Positions 28,451 through 36,756 of a stretch of DNA of 64,000 nucleotides are shown one piece after another (within the stretch, counting starts at the first letter, position 1; each line of letters starts with the position of its first letter). The notes beneath the pieces were generated by a model, which did no database searches, was not told the origin of the DNA, and was given only the letters and a program-made list of their open reading frames with translations. The stretch spans positions 124,001-188,000 of the forward strand of contig NZ_JAKRYL010000004.1 of the NCBI RefSeq assembly GCF_023555415.1, written 5' to 3'. Source of the stretch: Halalkalibacter alkaliphilus. Its GTDB lineage: Bacteria; Bacillota; Bacilli; Bacillales; Bacillaceae_D. The translations under genes and the position numbers were made by a program.

Positions 28451-29398
28451 ATGATGAAAGAACAGTTAATTGTAATTGTCGGTCCAACTGCAGTTGGAAA
28501 AACAGCATTGAGTATTAAATTAGCAAAGAAATACGAAGGTGAAGTTATTAGTGGAGATTCGATGCAAGTTTATAAAGGTATGGATATTGGTACGGCGAAG
28601 GTGACCGATGAAGAACAAGAAGGAATCCGCCATCATTTAATTGATATATTGCATCCGAAAGAGTCATTTTCAGTTGCTGAATTTCAAGAAAGATGCATTC
28701 CTCTAATTTCACAGATTAATAACACCGGCCATGTCCCACTTTTAGTAGGTGGTACAGGACTATATGTAAATGCAATTACAAAACAATACCGTTTTGAATC
28801 GTTGCCGACGGATGAACGTTATCGTGAAGAATTAGAACAACTAGTAAGTAAAATAGGAAATGAACAATTACATAATCGTCTCAAACAAGTAGATCCAAAA
28901 GCTGCACAACTCATTCACCCTAATAATGTGCGACGTGTCATTCGAGCACTTGAAGTAACACAAGCTACTGGGACTCCCTTCTCCGAACACCAAATGGAAG
29001 AGCAAAAAAAGGAGTCGCCATATTCTTTAGCGTTTATCGGATTAACGATGGAACGTGAACTGCTTTACGAACGAATTAATAAACGTGTTGACATTATGAT
29101 GGAACAAGGATTATTAGAAGAAGCAAGGTCTTTATATGACCGTGGTATAAAAGATTGTCAATCGGTGCAAGCGATTGGTTATAAAGAACTCTATGATTAT
29201 TTTAACGGTCTCTTGTCATTAGAAGATGCAGTTGAAATGTTAAAGCAAAACTCAAGACGATACGCCAAACGACAGTTAACATGGTTTAGAAATAAAACGG
29301 AGGCGACATGGTTTGACATGTCCAATGGATTAACAGACCAAACATTCCAGGAAATTTGTTCATTTATTGAAGGAAAATTACCATTTATATCGAAATAA
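28451..29398 (+). CDS. miaA: tRNA dimethylallyltransferase
   Basis: Transfers the dimethylallyl group to A37 of tRNAs reading UNN codons, giving the substrate of MiaB (19585). The P-loop GPTAVGKTAL is near the N-terminus, with GDSMQVYKGMDIGTAK and GGTGLYVNAI following. Length 315 residues is normal. ATG at 28451 and 28454 are both possible. hfq follows as in most Bacillus. Confidence 0.96.
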   Translation: MMKEQLIVIVGPTAVGKTALSIKLAKKYEGEVISGDSMQVYKGMDIGTAKVTDEEQEGIRHHLIDILHPKESFSVAEFQERCIPLISQINNTGHVPLLVGGTGLYVNAITKQYRFESLPTDERYREELEQLVSKIGNEQLHNRLKQVDPKAAQLIHPNNVRRVIRALEVTQATGTPFSEHQMEEQKKESPYSLAFIGLTMERELLYERINKRVDIMMEQGLLEEARSLYDRGIKDCQSVQAIGYKELYDYFNGLLSLEDAVEMLKQNSRRYAKRQLTWFRNKTEATWFDMSNGLTDQTFQEICSFIEGKLPFISK

Positions 29399-29428
29399 AG
29401 AGAGAGTCAATTAGAGGAGGACACCCCG

Positions 29429-29662
29429 ATGAAGCAACCGATTAATATTCAAGATCAATTTTTAAACCAATTACGTAAAGACAATATTTCTGTTACTGTC
29501 TTTTTAACAAACGGATTTCAAATTCGTGGCTTAATCAAAGGCTTTGACAACTTTACGGTCATTCTAGAAACAGAAGGGAAACAGCAGCTTGTTTATAAGC
29601 ATGCTATTTCTACATTTGCACCCCAGCGTAACGTTCAGCTGAAGTCAGAAGAGCAAGAATAA
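29429..29662 (+). CDS. hfq: RNA-binding protein Hfq
   Basis: A 77-residue Sm-like RNA chaperone forming hexamers. Sm1 ([20 protein letters not shown]) and the Sm2 motif YKHAIST are clear. It has a strong GAGGAGGA ribosome site. In B. subtilis hfq lies a short distance from spoVK; here spoVK is about 30 kb away. Confidence 0.97.
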   Translation: MKQPINIQDQFLNQLRKDNISVTVFLTNGFQIRGLIKGFDNFTVILETEGKQQLVYKHAISTFAPQRNVQLKSEEQE

Positions 29663-29663
29663 G

Positions 29664-29692
29664 AAAAAGCGCCTAGAAGGGCGCTTTTTTAC
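29664..29692 (+). terminator. Intrinsic terminator after hfq
   Basis: AAAAAGCGCC and GGCGCTTTTT form a 10-bp stem ending in six T. Confidence 0.92.
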
Positions 29693-29807
29693 ATTTTTTA
29701 GTTTTTTTATGTAGTATCTATTTTTTGAATTAGATATCGATCTTTCTTTTAATTATCAAATTTTTTATATGAAATTTGTCATTGTAAAGTATAAAAAAAT
29801 TGCGAGG

Positions 29808-30800
29808 TTATACTGCCCCCGCAAGTAGACGATGTTTTTGCTCTTTTGTAATTGATTGAAGTGTATTTAGATAACGGTTCATTGACAATGGTGTCGTATA
29901 GCCAATCCACTGAACTAATTCTTTGGGTGTCTTTCCGTTTAAAAGAGTAGATAATATAAATGTATTTCGAAGTGTTTGAGCACTAATTCCTTTACGCAAT
30001 TGTGCGCGCTTCACTTCCATACGAACCATTTTCTGAATAGCGATCATAGACATGCGCTTTGGTTGATCATCATCATAAGACCAATGAAACGTTTTTCGCT
30101 TAAAGTCAAAAGAAACAATCAATGGATCGTCACTATAAAAACGAGGTCTAACAGGCTCTGGGATGCTCTTAAAGTATGTGTATGCCAATTGTTTATGATC
30201 TTCGTTCATAACAATCACTCTGTTGTCCTCTTGAATGTGTAATTCGTTGCGTTCAAATTTTATATCTCTCATCGAAAGCTGCTGGACCTCATGTAGTGTT
30301 AGACCATAATTTAAGAATAATCGAACAATAAATTCATTCCGTTCCTTATAGAAATGAAATACTTCAAGTTGTTGGTCGGAAAGGCCGTTTGTTGAAGATA
30401 ATGAAGTGAGAAATTGAGCTTGTTCTTTCTGCTGTAACCAGTCTGATTCTATTAGTGGACCTGAAGAAAGTTCAGGAGGCTCAATTTCTGCCATAGGACT
30501 TAGTTCACTTTGTCCTAAGGATTTACGGTACTGATGCACTTGTCGTAAAACACTATGAATACGTCTAATCGTTCGTACATTATACTTTCTCACTTCTATC
30601 AAATCCTGAAAGAAAAGTTCAAGCTCTTCCTTTGTAATGGACTTCCAGTTAATTTCTTCTGTTGTCGAACGTGCTTTATGCAACCAATATGAAAAATCAT
30701 TTAAATCATAAATATAGCGTTTTATAGTCGAATCTTTTCGCCCTTTCGCCGCCAATTCGTTAATGTAGTTATCAATAAATGAAGGAAACAAATATTCCAT
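29808..30800 (-). CDS. Degenerate tyrosine recombinase (XerC/D-like)
   Basis: A SAM-like core-binding domain (about residues 5–100; FIDNYINELAAKGRKDSTIKRY) and a phage-integrase catalytic domain. The catalytic set is incomplete. The first Arg, normally after 'TGL', is replaced (NYGLTLHEV). HxLRH is QTLRN, LGH is IGY, and only the Arg and the final Tyr (SMNRYLN) remain. This suggests a DNA-binding or inactive relic rather than a working integrase. ATG 30800 has GACGGGG 8 bases upstream. It lies at the left edge of the accessory block between hfq and spoVK. Confidence 0.75.
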   Translation of the reverse strand: MEYLFPSFIDNYINELAAKGRKDSTIKRYIYDLNDFSYWLHKARSTTEEINWKSITKEELELFFQDLIEVRKYNVRTIRRIHSVLRQVHQYRKSLGQSELSPMAEIEPPELSSGPLIESDWLQQKEQAQFLTSLSSTNGLSDQQLEVFHFYKERNEFIVRLFLNYGLTLHEVQQLSMRDIKFERNELHIQEDNRVIVMNEDHKQLAYTYFKSIPEPVRPRFYSDDPLIVSFDFKRKTFHWSYDDDQPKRMSMIAIQKMVRMEVKRAQLRKGISAQTLRNTFILSTLLNGKTPKELVQWIGYTTPLSMNRYLNTLQSITKEQKHRLLAGAV

Positions 30801-30881
30801 TGTATACACCCCGTCCTTATTGATACTATTTGATGTATTTACATAATTTCCTGCATGAACTTATTAGATTGAACACTCGTA

Positions 30882-31064
30882 TTATTTCGAAGGATTTTTG
30901 GTCTTCTCTCTTTTTTCAAATACATGGTCGTGAAAAATGTAACTGTAAGGTTCTCTTTTTAATGATCTTTTCTTTTCAAGCTTAGGAGAAGAAGTAACCA
31001 TAGCAAATAATATAACGATGAAACATAACCCCAATAAACTAACGATTCCAGTTAACAGTTCCAT
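30882..31064 (-). CDS. Small single-pass membrane protein, 60 residues
   Basis: ATG at 31064 is preceded by AAAGGAGGG at ideal spacing. The protein starts with one hydrophobic helix (ELLTGIVSLLGLCFIVILFAMV) and continues with a basic, charged tail. No family is recognised. It lies upstream of the recombinase on the same strand, 81 bases away. The longer frame to 31199 has no ribosome site and is not favoured. Confidence 0.6.
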   Translation of the reverse strand: MELLTGIVSLLGLCFIVILFAMVTSSPKLEKKRSLKREPYSYIFHDHVFEKREKTKNPSK

Positions 31065-31310
31065 AAAATTGTCCCTCCTTTGCGATCTATAATTATCGTA
31101 ATGTGTGAAACGCGTTTCAGAACAAGTAAAAAAACACTTTTTATAAAAAAAATCATCAACAAATAAATCGTGATGATTATTGGAATTATAAAGGAACAAG
31201 GAATGTAAATTGCATGAAATAGTTGAAACTTTCAGCCTTATTATAATAACCTTTGCTAGCGGTATTTTTTATTTCTAAGTGGTCAGAACATGTAAGAGAG
31301 GGGAAGAGGA

Positions 31311-32024
31311 ATGTTTTTCGATTTCGTTATTGTTGGAAAATTAAGCTTAGCATTATTTTTAGGAATGTTAATTGGAATTGACCGGCAATTAAAGCATAAG
31401 CCTCTAGGACTAAAAACATGTATGGTGATTAGCGTAGCAAGCTGTCTTGTTACAATTGTATCGATTGAAGCATTTCATATATTTGCAACGCCCACATTTA
31501 GTGCGATGGATCCAATGCGTTTAACCGCACAGATTGTAAGTGGTGTTGGCTTTTTGGGAGCGGGTGTGATTCTTAGGAGAAGCAATGATGTCATCTCTGG
31601 ATTAACAAGTGCTGCCATGATTTGGTCAGCATCCGGGCTCGGAATAGCTGTAGGGGTAGGTCTTTATTTTGCTTCTTTAGTTGCAGTTATGCTCTTTATT
31701 ATTGCTGTTAATATACTTCCTGCTATTATCAAATTAATTGGACCGAGCGCATTAAGGGAAAGGGATGTTTTTGCAAAGATAGTAATGGAACCAAACTATA
31801 AGATGACAGATTTGCTCCAAGCAATCGAAATGAAAGAACATGATTTTTATGGGAGGCAAAAAGGGAATATTAAAATACGCAATATAAAAATACGGGACCT
31901 CGACAATGGCAATCAACAAATCAAGATTACAATCTCAGCTCCAGAACATATATATACAACAGACCTATATTACATGTTTAAAAAGATTGATCATGTTTTA
32001 ACAGTAGACCTTGATCATGTATAG
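31311..32024 (+). CDS. MgtC/SapB-family membrane protein
   Basis: An N-terminal membrane domain of four or five helices (about 1–150) carries the family motifs GMLIGIDRQLK, SGVGFLGAGVIL and TSAAMIWSASGLGIAVG. A soluble C-terminal region (about 155–237) follows. MgtC proteins help cells cope with low magnesium and modulate membrane energetics; whether this one acts in Mg2+ uptake is not shown. Its neighbour is a manganese-type lipoprotein. A GAGGGGAAGAGG ribosome site precedes the start. Confidence 0.82.
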   Translation: MFFDFVIVGKLSLALFLGMLIGIDRQLKHKPLGLKTCMVISVASCLVTIVSIEAFHIFATPTFSAMDPMRLTAQIVSGVGFLGAGVILRRSNDVISGLTSAAMIWSASGLGIAVGVGLYFASLVAVMLFIIAVNILPAIIKLIGPSALRERDVFAKIVMEPNYKMTDLLQAIEMKEHDFYGRQKGNIKIRNIKIRDLDNGNQQIKITISAPEHIYTTDLYYMFKKIDHVLTVDLDHV

Positions 32025-32142
32025 GGTCAGCCTAAGGAAAAAGTAGAGCGGATTACTCACCTTAGGCACTTATATTTTTGGTTATTAAACTTGAATTTCA
32101 AAAAAATCTAGACAAAAAGAGAAAAGTATGAAAAAATATAAT

Positions 32143-32161
32143 TGTTGCATTAGGGAAACAA
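32143..32161 (+). promoter_or_regulatory. Candidate MntR operator 1
   Basis: TTGCATTAGGGAAAC closely resembles the manganese-responsive MntR site of B. subtilis mntA (TTTGCATGAGGGAAACT, from memory). It lies directly after a TATAAT at 32137, where a repressor would block transcription. Confidence 0.5.
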
Positions 32162-32180
32162 TTATTTTTTTGTTTAAAAA

Positions 32181-32198
32181 GTTTCCTTAATACAAAAT
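32181..32198 (-). promoter_or_regulatory. Candidate MntR operator 2
   Basis: On the minus strand this reads ATTTTGTATTAAGGAAAC, agreeing with the MntR consensus TTTGCCTTAAGGAAAC at all but about two or three positions. It is 20 bases beyond operator 1 and 50 bases upstream of the lipoprotein gene. Confidence 0.45.
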
Positions 32199-32247
32199 AA
32201 TTAGTAGAAGACAACTGATATTTTTTTTTTGAAAAGGAGAGGAAATC

Positions 32248-33210
32248 ATGCTTAAGAAAATGGGGTTTTTATTACTAGCACTGAGCCTATCGATTTTTGT
32301 ATTAATAGGTTGTAGTGCAGAAGAGACACAACAAGAGGAATTGGTTGATGAGCACCAGGATGAGACAACAGTTTCTGAGGATGCAACGAATGAAGAAGAA
32401 GGTGGCCTTGCTATTACAACAAGTTTTTCAATTTTAGGTGACATTATTACTACGATTGTTGGAGATAGAGGAACAGTTGACTACATTGTTCCAATTGGAG
32501 AAGAGCCGCATGAATATGAGCCCGTACCAAGTGATTTTCAAAAAGTTAGTGATTCAGATGTTTTTTATGTCAATGGACTCGGTTTAGAAGAGTGGATTGA
32601 GAAGTTGGTTGAAAGTGTTGGTGGCGATATTTCAATTATATCAGTGAGCGAAGGAGTCACACCAATTATGCTTGAAGGCGGTGAGGAAGAAGATCCTCAT
32701 GCATGGATGAGTGTAGAAAATGTCAAACTTTACGTTGAAAATGTTGTAGACGATTTAATTGAACGTGATCCTGAAGGCGAAAGTACGTATCGTGAAAATG
32801 CAGATGCGTATTTAGCGGAGTTAGAGGAATTAAATACTTTTATTAAAACGGAAGTAGAAGCGATTCCTGAAGAAAACCGAGTGATCGTTGTAAGTGAAGA
32901 TGCTTTTAAATATTTTGGTGAAGCGTATGGTTTCCAGACAGAAGGGGTATGGGAAATTAATTCTCATGAAGAAGGCACCCCTGGACAAATTTCTCGTGTG
33001 ATCGATGTAGTAAAAGATCAAGACATCCCAGCTATTTTCGTTGAAACAACAGTAGATCGCCGTTATATGGAGTCGGTATCAGGTGATACAGGCGTAGAAA
33101 TAGCAGGTGAAGTGTATACGGATGCTGTTGGTCAAGACGGCAGTGGTGCAGAGACTTACATTTTAATGATGAAACATAATGTTGAAACATTTGTAAATGG
33201 CTTGAAGTAA
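32248..33210 (+). CDS. Mn2+-type ABC transporter substrate-binding lipoprotein (cluster 9)
   Basis: A signal peptide ends in a lipobox (LIGC, C22), followed by a very acidic stretch (about 24–52) and a ZnuA/PsaA-type metal-binding fold. Expected ligands are H88 (EEPHEYEP), H151 (DPHAWM), E217 (SEDAFKYFGEAYG) and D292 (YTDAVG). Glu instead of His at the third position is the manganese pattern. No permease or ATPase gene is adjacent, so it must use one encoded elsewhere. Two MntR-like sites precede it. Zinc remains possible, since the next genes are zinc-regulated. Confidence 0.85.
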   Translation: MLKKMGFLLLALSLSIFVLIGCSAEETQQEELVDEHQDETTVSEDATNEEEGGLAITTSFSILGDIITTIVGDRGTVDYIVPIGEEPHEYEPVPSDFQKVSDSDVFYVNGLGLEEWIEKLVESVGGDISIISVSEGVTPIMLEGGEEEDPHAWMSVENVKLYVENVVDDLIERDPEGESTYRENADAYLAELEELNTFIKTEVEAIPEENRVIVVSEDAFKYFGEAYGFQTEGVWEINSHEEGTPGQISRVIDVVKDQDIPAIFVETTVDRRYMESVSGDTGVEIAGEVYTDAVGQDGSGAETYILMMKHNVETFVNGLK

Positions 33211-33220
33211 TTGATTCTTG

Positions 33221-33261
33221 AAGAAAGTAACTCAAAGTGATTTGGGTTACTTTCTTTTTTT
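33221..33261 (+). terminator. Intrinsic terminator after the metal-binding lipoprotein
   Basis: AAGAAAGTAACTCAAA pairs with TTTGGGTTACTTTCTT (one G·T pair), followed by a T-run. Confidence 0.9.
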
Positions 33262-33265
33262 ATGT

Positions 33266-33294
33266 TTGATTCTCCTTTTAAAATCGATTAAAAT
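33266..33294 (+). promoter_or_regulatory. Sigma-A promoter of the 33360 flavoprotein gene
   Basis: TTGATT at 33266–33271 and TAAAAT at 33289–33294 are 17 bases apart. The Zur box begins seven bases after the -10. Confidence 0.75.
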
Positions 33295-33300
33295 AAATTA

Positions 33301-33319
33301 AAACGTAATAATTACGATT
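33301..33319 (+). promoter_or_regulatory. Zur box upstream of the 33360 flavoprotein gene
   Basis: AAACGTAATAATTACGATT contains the core CGTAATAATTACG of the Bacillus Zur consensus TCGTAATnATTACGA. It sits just after the -10, a position suited to zinc-dependent repression. Confidence 0.85.
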
Positions 33320-33359
33320 TGCGAAAAGTGATTTTTTAGAAAGAAATGAGGGGAAGAAA

Positions 33360-34529
33360 ATGTTAGAGTGGACGATCATTGGTGGAGGCATTCAAGGATG
33401 CACACTGGCCACTTATTTAATTAAAAGAAAATGTACAACGATTTCTAATCTTGCAATCGTTGATCCACATGATAAACCACTTTCTACTTGGAAAAGGTGC
33501 ACGAAAACAGTTGAAATGCCTTTTTTAAGATCACCGTCTATCCATCACCTAGATGTTGACCCATTTTCCCTTGAGAAATTTGCAAAATCTGAAGGTGATA
33601 AACTGTCTTCTCACTTTTATGGACCTTATGATCGACCGTCGCTTTCGCTTTTTAACAAACATTGTGATGTCCTTTTTGATGATATCCAGTTACAAAAAAG
33701 TTGGATTCAAGGACGGGTGATTAAGCTGGAGAAGGTGAAGGAACATTGGCAAATGACATTAAAGGATGGAAGACAAATAGAAAGTAAAAATGTTGTTTTA
33801 GCAATGGGGTTAAGTGAGCATCCTTTCATACCAGATTGGGCAAAAAAGTTGCAAGAACAGGGAGCAAACATCCAGCATATTTATGAAAATAGCGTGAGTC
33901 ACGAAAACCCCACAGGTGAAATCGTTATTGTAGGGGGCGGAATTAGTGCTATCCATACCGCTTTAAAATGGAGTGGAAAACGACCTGGGAAGGTAAGACT
34001 CTTAACTAGACATCCTCTTCGAACACATCAATTTGATTCCGATCCAGGGTGGCTTGGCCCCAAAAAGATGAAATCGTTCGAAAAGGTTACATGTCTTGAA
34101 AAGAGAAGAAAAATCATTACAAGTGCAAGATTTAGAGGATCCATTCCCAAAGAATTAAAAATGAAGATATTACGGGAGGAGAGAGAAGGACGCCTTGAAT
34201 TGATCATCGATGAAGTGTCTACAGCATCGTTTGAAAATGATGAAATTAAATTAGATTTAAAAAAGACATCTATAAATACGAATCAAGTATTATTAGCGAC
34301 AGGCTTTCATGCCACTCCTCCAGGTATAGAGTGGTTAAACCATACGATAGAAAAGGAGCAACTGCTTTGTGCAAATTGTGGGTATCCGATCGTTTCTGAA
34401 GACTCATTACAGTGGGGAGATAACCTATACGTGATAGGAGCTCTTGCAGAACTCGTAATTGGACCAGTTTCGCGAAATATTTCTGGTGCGAGAAGAGGGG
34501 CAGAGAGAATTGTTCAGTTTCAATCATAG
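33360..34529 (+). CDS. FAD/NAD(P)-binding oxidoreductase, Zur-controlled
   Basis: A 389-residue flavoprotein with an N-terminal dinucleotide motif (IIGGGIQG), a second one in the middle (IVIVGGGIS, near residue 190) and the ATGFHATPPG motif near residue 315. This plan resembles flavin N-monooxygenases and related NAD(P)/FAD enzymes. A C-terminal CANC pair (LLCANCGYP) could bind a metal or act in redox. The substrate is unknown. It heads the first zinc-regulated block; a stem-loop separates it from the SufU-like gene 144 bases downstream. Confidence 0.75.
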   Translation: MLEWTIIGGGIQGCTLATYLIKRKCTTISNLAIVDPHDKPLSTWKRCTKTVEMPFLRSPSIHHLDVDPFSLEKFAKSEGDKLSSHFYGPYDRPSLSLFNKHCDVLFDDIQLQKSWIQGRVIKLEKVKEHWQMTLKDGRQIESKNVVLAMGLSEHPFIPDWAKKLQEQGANIQHIYENSVSHENPTGEIVIVGGGISAIHTALKWSGKRPGKVRLLTRHPLRTHQFDSDPGWLGPKKMKSFEKVTCLEKRRKIITSARFRGSIPKELKMKILREEREGRLELIIDEVSTASFENDEIKLDLKKTSINTNQVLLATGFHATPPGIEWLNHTIEKEQLLCANCGYPIVSEDSLQWGDNLYVIGALAELVIGPVSRNISGARRGAERIVQFQS

Positions 34530-34599
34530 TATAGAAATGAAATTGAATTTTTGTATGTGAAATGCCAATTAAATATAGTACACAACAACAGTTAGTTTA

Positions 34600-34633
34600 A
34601 GGAGGTTCTTAGAAAGCATTTCTTAGACCTCCT
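34600..34633 (+). other. Stem-loop between the flavoprotein and SufU-like genes
   Basis: AGGAGGTTCTTAGAAA can pair with TTTCTTAGACCTCCT apart from a bulge and a mismatch. There is no T-run directly after it, so it may be a weak terminator or an mRNA processing or stability element. Confidence 0.45.
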
Positions 34634-34672
34634 GCTATGTTGATAATTTTATAACACCAAAGGAGGGGACGA

Positions 34673-35119
34673 ATGCTAGATCAATTATATCGTAAGCTCG
34701 TTATCGATCATGCAAAGTATAAACGAAATTTCGGCAGACTAGAAGGCGAAGGAGTACGTAAAATTCATTATAAGAACCCAACTTGTGGAGATGTTATTAC
34801 TCTTTATATACATATTAAAGACGAGTTACTAACAAATGTTTCATTTGAAGGGGAGGGCTGCAGCATTAGTATGGCGTCTTCATCGATGATGACAGAGTTA
34901 ATTCAAAATAAGGATATTAAAACCGTCTCCTCAATTAGGAGTGAGTTTGAACAGTTAATCCGTCAAGGTGAACAATCTGATGATCAAATTGACTTAGGAG
35001 ATGCCTTATCATTGCAAGGGGTACATAAGCTAAAGGCACGTCATAATTGTGCTTTGATGGCTTGGCAGGCGCTAGATAGAGTCTTACATGATGTTGATTC
35101 TTATAAAGGAACAAAGTAA
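34673..35119 (+). CDS. SufU-like Fe–S scaffold/sulfurtransferase paralogue
   Basis: A 148-residue NifU/IscU-fold protein. The zinc ligands of B. subtilis SufU are all kept: C38 and D40 (NPTCGD), C63 (GEGCSIS) and C127 (RHNCALMAW). SufU is a zinc-dependent acceptor that takes sulfur from SufS. It is unusual outside a suf operon, and this copy lies within the zinc-limitation block, so it may be a second SufU used when zinc is scarce (inference). An AAAGGAGGGG ribosome site precedes it; the MoaB-like gene follows after 23 bases. Confidence 0.85.
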   Translation: MLDQLYRKLVIDHAKYKRNFGRLEGEGVRKIHYKNPTCGDVITLYIHIKDELLTNVSFEGEGCSISMASSSMMTELIQNKDIKTVSSIRSEFEQLIRQGEQSDDQIDLGDALSLQGVHKLKARHNCALMAWQALDRVLHDVDSYKGTK

Positions 35120-35142
35120 TAAATTAAAAGGAGAATGTAGCA

Positions 35143-35658
35143 ATGAGTGTAATGGAACATAAAAAAGAAGCACCAAAACAAGTTGGGTGTAAGATAATAA
35201 CTGTAAGCGATACGCGTACGAAAGACACAGATAAAAGCGGAATGTTAATTCAGGAATTTTTACTTAAACAAGGACATGTAATAGAAGATTATGAGATTGT
35301 AAGAGATGAAAAACAAGAAATTAATGATGCTATTCAAAAAGGAATTCAAGCCTCTGAGATTGATGCCATTCTTTTAAATGGTGGAACGGGTATAGCTGAT
35401 CGTGATGTTACAATCGAGACGGTAAAAGAAATGTTAGATAAAGAGATTGTTGGTTTTGGAGAGTTATTTAGAATGCTAAGTTATACAGAAGATATTGGAG
35501 CAGCAGCGATGTTGAGCCGGGCAATTGCTGGTGTGTGTAATCATACGGCAGTATTTGCCATGCCAGGATCAAGCGGTGCTGTAAAGCTAGCCATGAATAA
35601 ATTAATAAGCTCAGAACTAGCACATGTAATTAGAGAAATTAGAAAGGATTTGAAGTAG
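35143..35658 (+). CDS. MoaB/MogA-family molybdenum cofactor protein
   Basis: A 171-residue single-domain protein with the MoCF fold and its signature region LLNGGTGIADRDVT; IITVSDTRT near the N-terminus is also typical. MoaB/MogA members adenylylate molybdopterin before molybdenum insertion. No other molybdenum genes are in the window. The setting, between SufU-like and COG0523 genes with short gaps, suggests one zinc-responsive operon. Its link to zinc is not explained by known function. Confidence 0.85.
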   Translation: MSVMEHKKEAPKQVGCKIITVSDTRTKDTDKSGMLIQEFLLKQGHVIEDYEIVRDEKQEINDAIQKGIQASEIDAILLNGGTGIADRDVTIETVKEMLDKEIVGFGELFRMLSYTEDIGAAAMLSRAIAGVCNHTAVFAMPGSSGAVKLAMNKLISSELAHVIREIRKDLK

Positions 35659-35665
35659 AAAGATA

Positions 35666-36643
35666 ATGAATAAACAATCAGTAGATATTTTTATTTTAAG
35701 TGGCTTTTTAGGTAGTGGAAAAAGCACGTTGTTGAAAGAATTGATTCAATTAGAAAGAAAGAAAGGAAGGCGTATTGGAGTATTAATGAATGAGTTAGGC
35801 GAAATTAGCATAGACTCAGCCATCATTCCAAGCGATACCCCTTTAAAAGAAATGCTTAATGGATGTATATGCTGTACGATTCAGGGAGAGTTAAGTTTAC
35901 AATTGAACTTACTTATAGAAGAACATGAATTAGATGTTATTTACATTGAATCAACGGGGGCCGCCCATCCCATAGAGGTAATTGATGCATGTACACATCC
36001 AATTTTAGCTAGTAAAGTAAATGTGAAAGCAGTAATTACTGTTGTGAATGCCAAGCAATGGTATGAAAAGAAGATGAGTATTAAGCTAAAAAAGTTTATG
36101 GTTGAACAGGTTAAGTATGCTGATATCGTTCTAATAAATAAAAAGGATCAAGTGGAAGAGAGTGTGCTGAGTCTAATAAAAGAAAGTATCAAGGAAATCA
36201 ATGATCAAGCTATTATTTCAATTGTTTCGTTTGCAAAATGGAACCCTTCATTCCTAGATGTAAAAGGTCAAACACAAGAAGTATCTAGTACAAAGTTTGT
36301 TGACGACAATCATAATTCACATGTTCACAATCATTTACATTTAAGAACTGTTTCATTTCCCGTTAATCAAGCCATTGACCGCATTCAATTTTTGCATTGG
36401 TTAGAGAGAATGAAAGGACAACTGTTTAGAGCAAAAGGATTTATTTATTTAAAAGAGACTCCGGGTCTATTTTTATTTAATTATGCTTACGGTGAGCCTG
36501 TTTTGGAGCGATATGCATTGGACAAGAAGTATGATCCTGTACTTGTTTTTATTGGAGAAGACATAGACCGTGTTGATCTTGAAAAGGGGTTAAGAAAGTT
36601 ACAAGCCAAAATAGTATGTTCGAATAAACTCGACTCTTTTTAA
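35666..36643 (+). CDS. COG0523 GTPase metallochaperone, short His-linker type (first)
   Basis: A 325-residue G3E-family GTPase. Walker A SGFLGSGKS lies at residues 12–20, the metal site CICC at C67/C69/C70, switch region ESTGAAHP, and NKKD as the guanine motif. A His-rich linker (NHNSHVHNHLHLR) precedes the CobW C-terminal domain. COG0523 proteins deliver metals to client proteins; with Zur sites on both sides, zinc is the likely metal. Only seven bases separate it from the MoaB-like gene. Confidence 0.9.
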   Translation: MNKQSVDIFILSGFLGSGKSTLLKELIQLERKKGRRIGVLMNELGEISIDSAIIPSDTPLKEMLNGCICCTIQGELSLQLNLLIEEHELDVIYIESTGAAHPIEVIDACTHPILASKVNVKAVITVVNAKQWYEKKMSIKLKKFMVEQVKYADIVLINKKDQVEESVLSLIKESIKEINDQAIISIVSFAKWNPSFLDVKGQTQEVSSTKFVDDNHNSHVHNHLHLRTVSFPVNQAIDRIQFLHWLERMKGQLFRAKGFIYLKETPGLFLFNYAYGEPVLERYALDKKYDPVLVFIGEDIDRVDLEKGLRKLQAKIVCSNKLDSF

Positions 36644-36679
36644 AGGAGGGCACGATAAGTGAAACTCCTAGATTAAGAT

Positions 36680-36714
36680 ATCATTACGAAATGTAAAACG
36701 TAATGATACCTATT
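36680..36714 (+). promoter_or_regulatory. Divergent Zur-like site upstream of the ferredoxin-like gene
   Basis: AAACGTAATGATACCTATT (36696–36714) has one perfect Zur half-site and a degenerate second half. A further half-site ATTACGAAAT lies at 36683–36692. Together they form the inverted repeat ATCATTACG/CGTAATGAT with a 10-base spacer, opposite in polarity to a normal Zur box. Confidence 0.5.
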
Positions 36715-36756
36715 ATTAATAATAATTATGATAAAAACCAAAAAGGAGCTGAAGAA

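Noticed and set aside
29808-30800. Working prophage or integrative element integrase
   Set aside because: Catalytic residues are missing, and no phage, conjugation or attachment-site features were seen in the following 30 kb.
30882-31199. Longer 105-residue version of the small membrane protein
   Set aside because: The only good ribosome site precedes the ATG at 31064; the upstream extension has unlikely composition.
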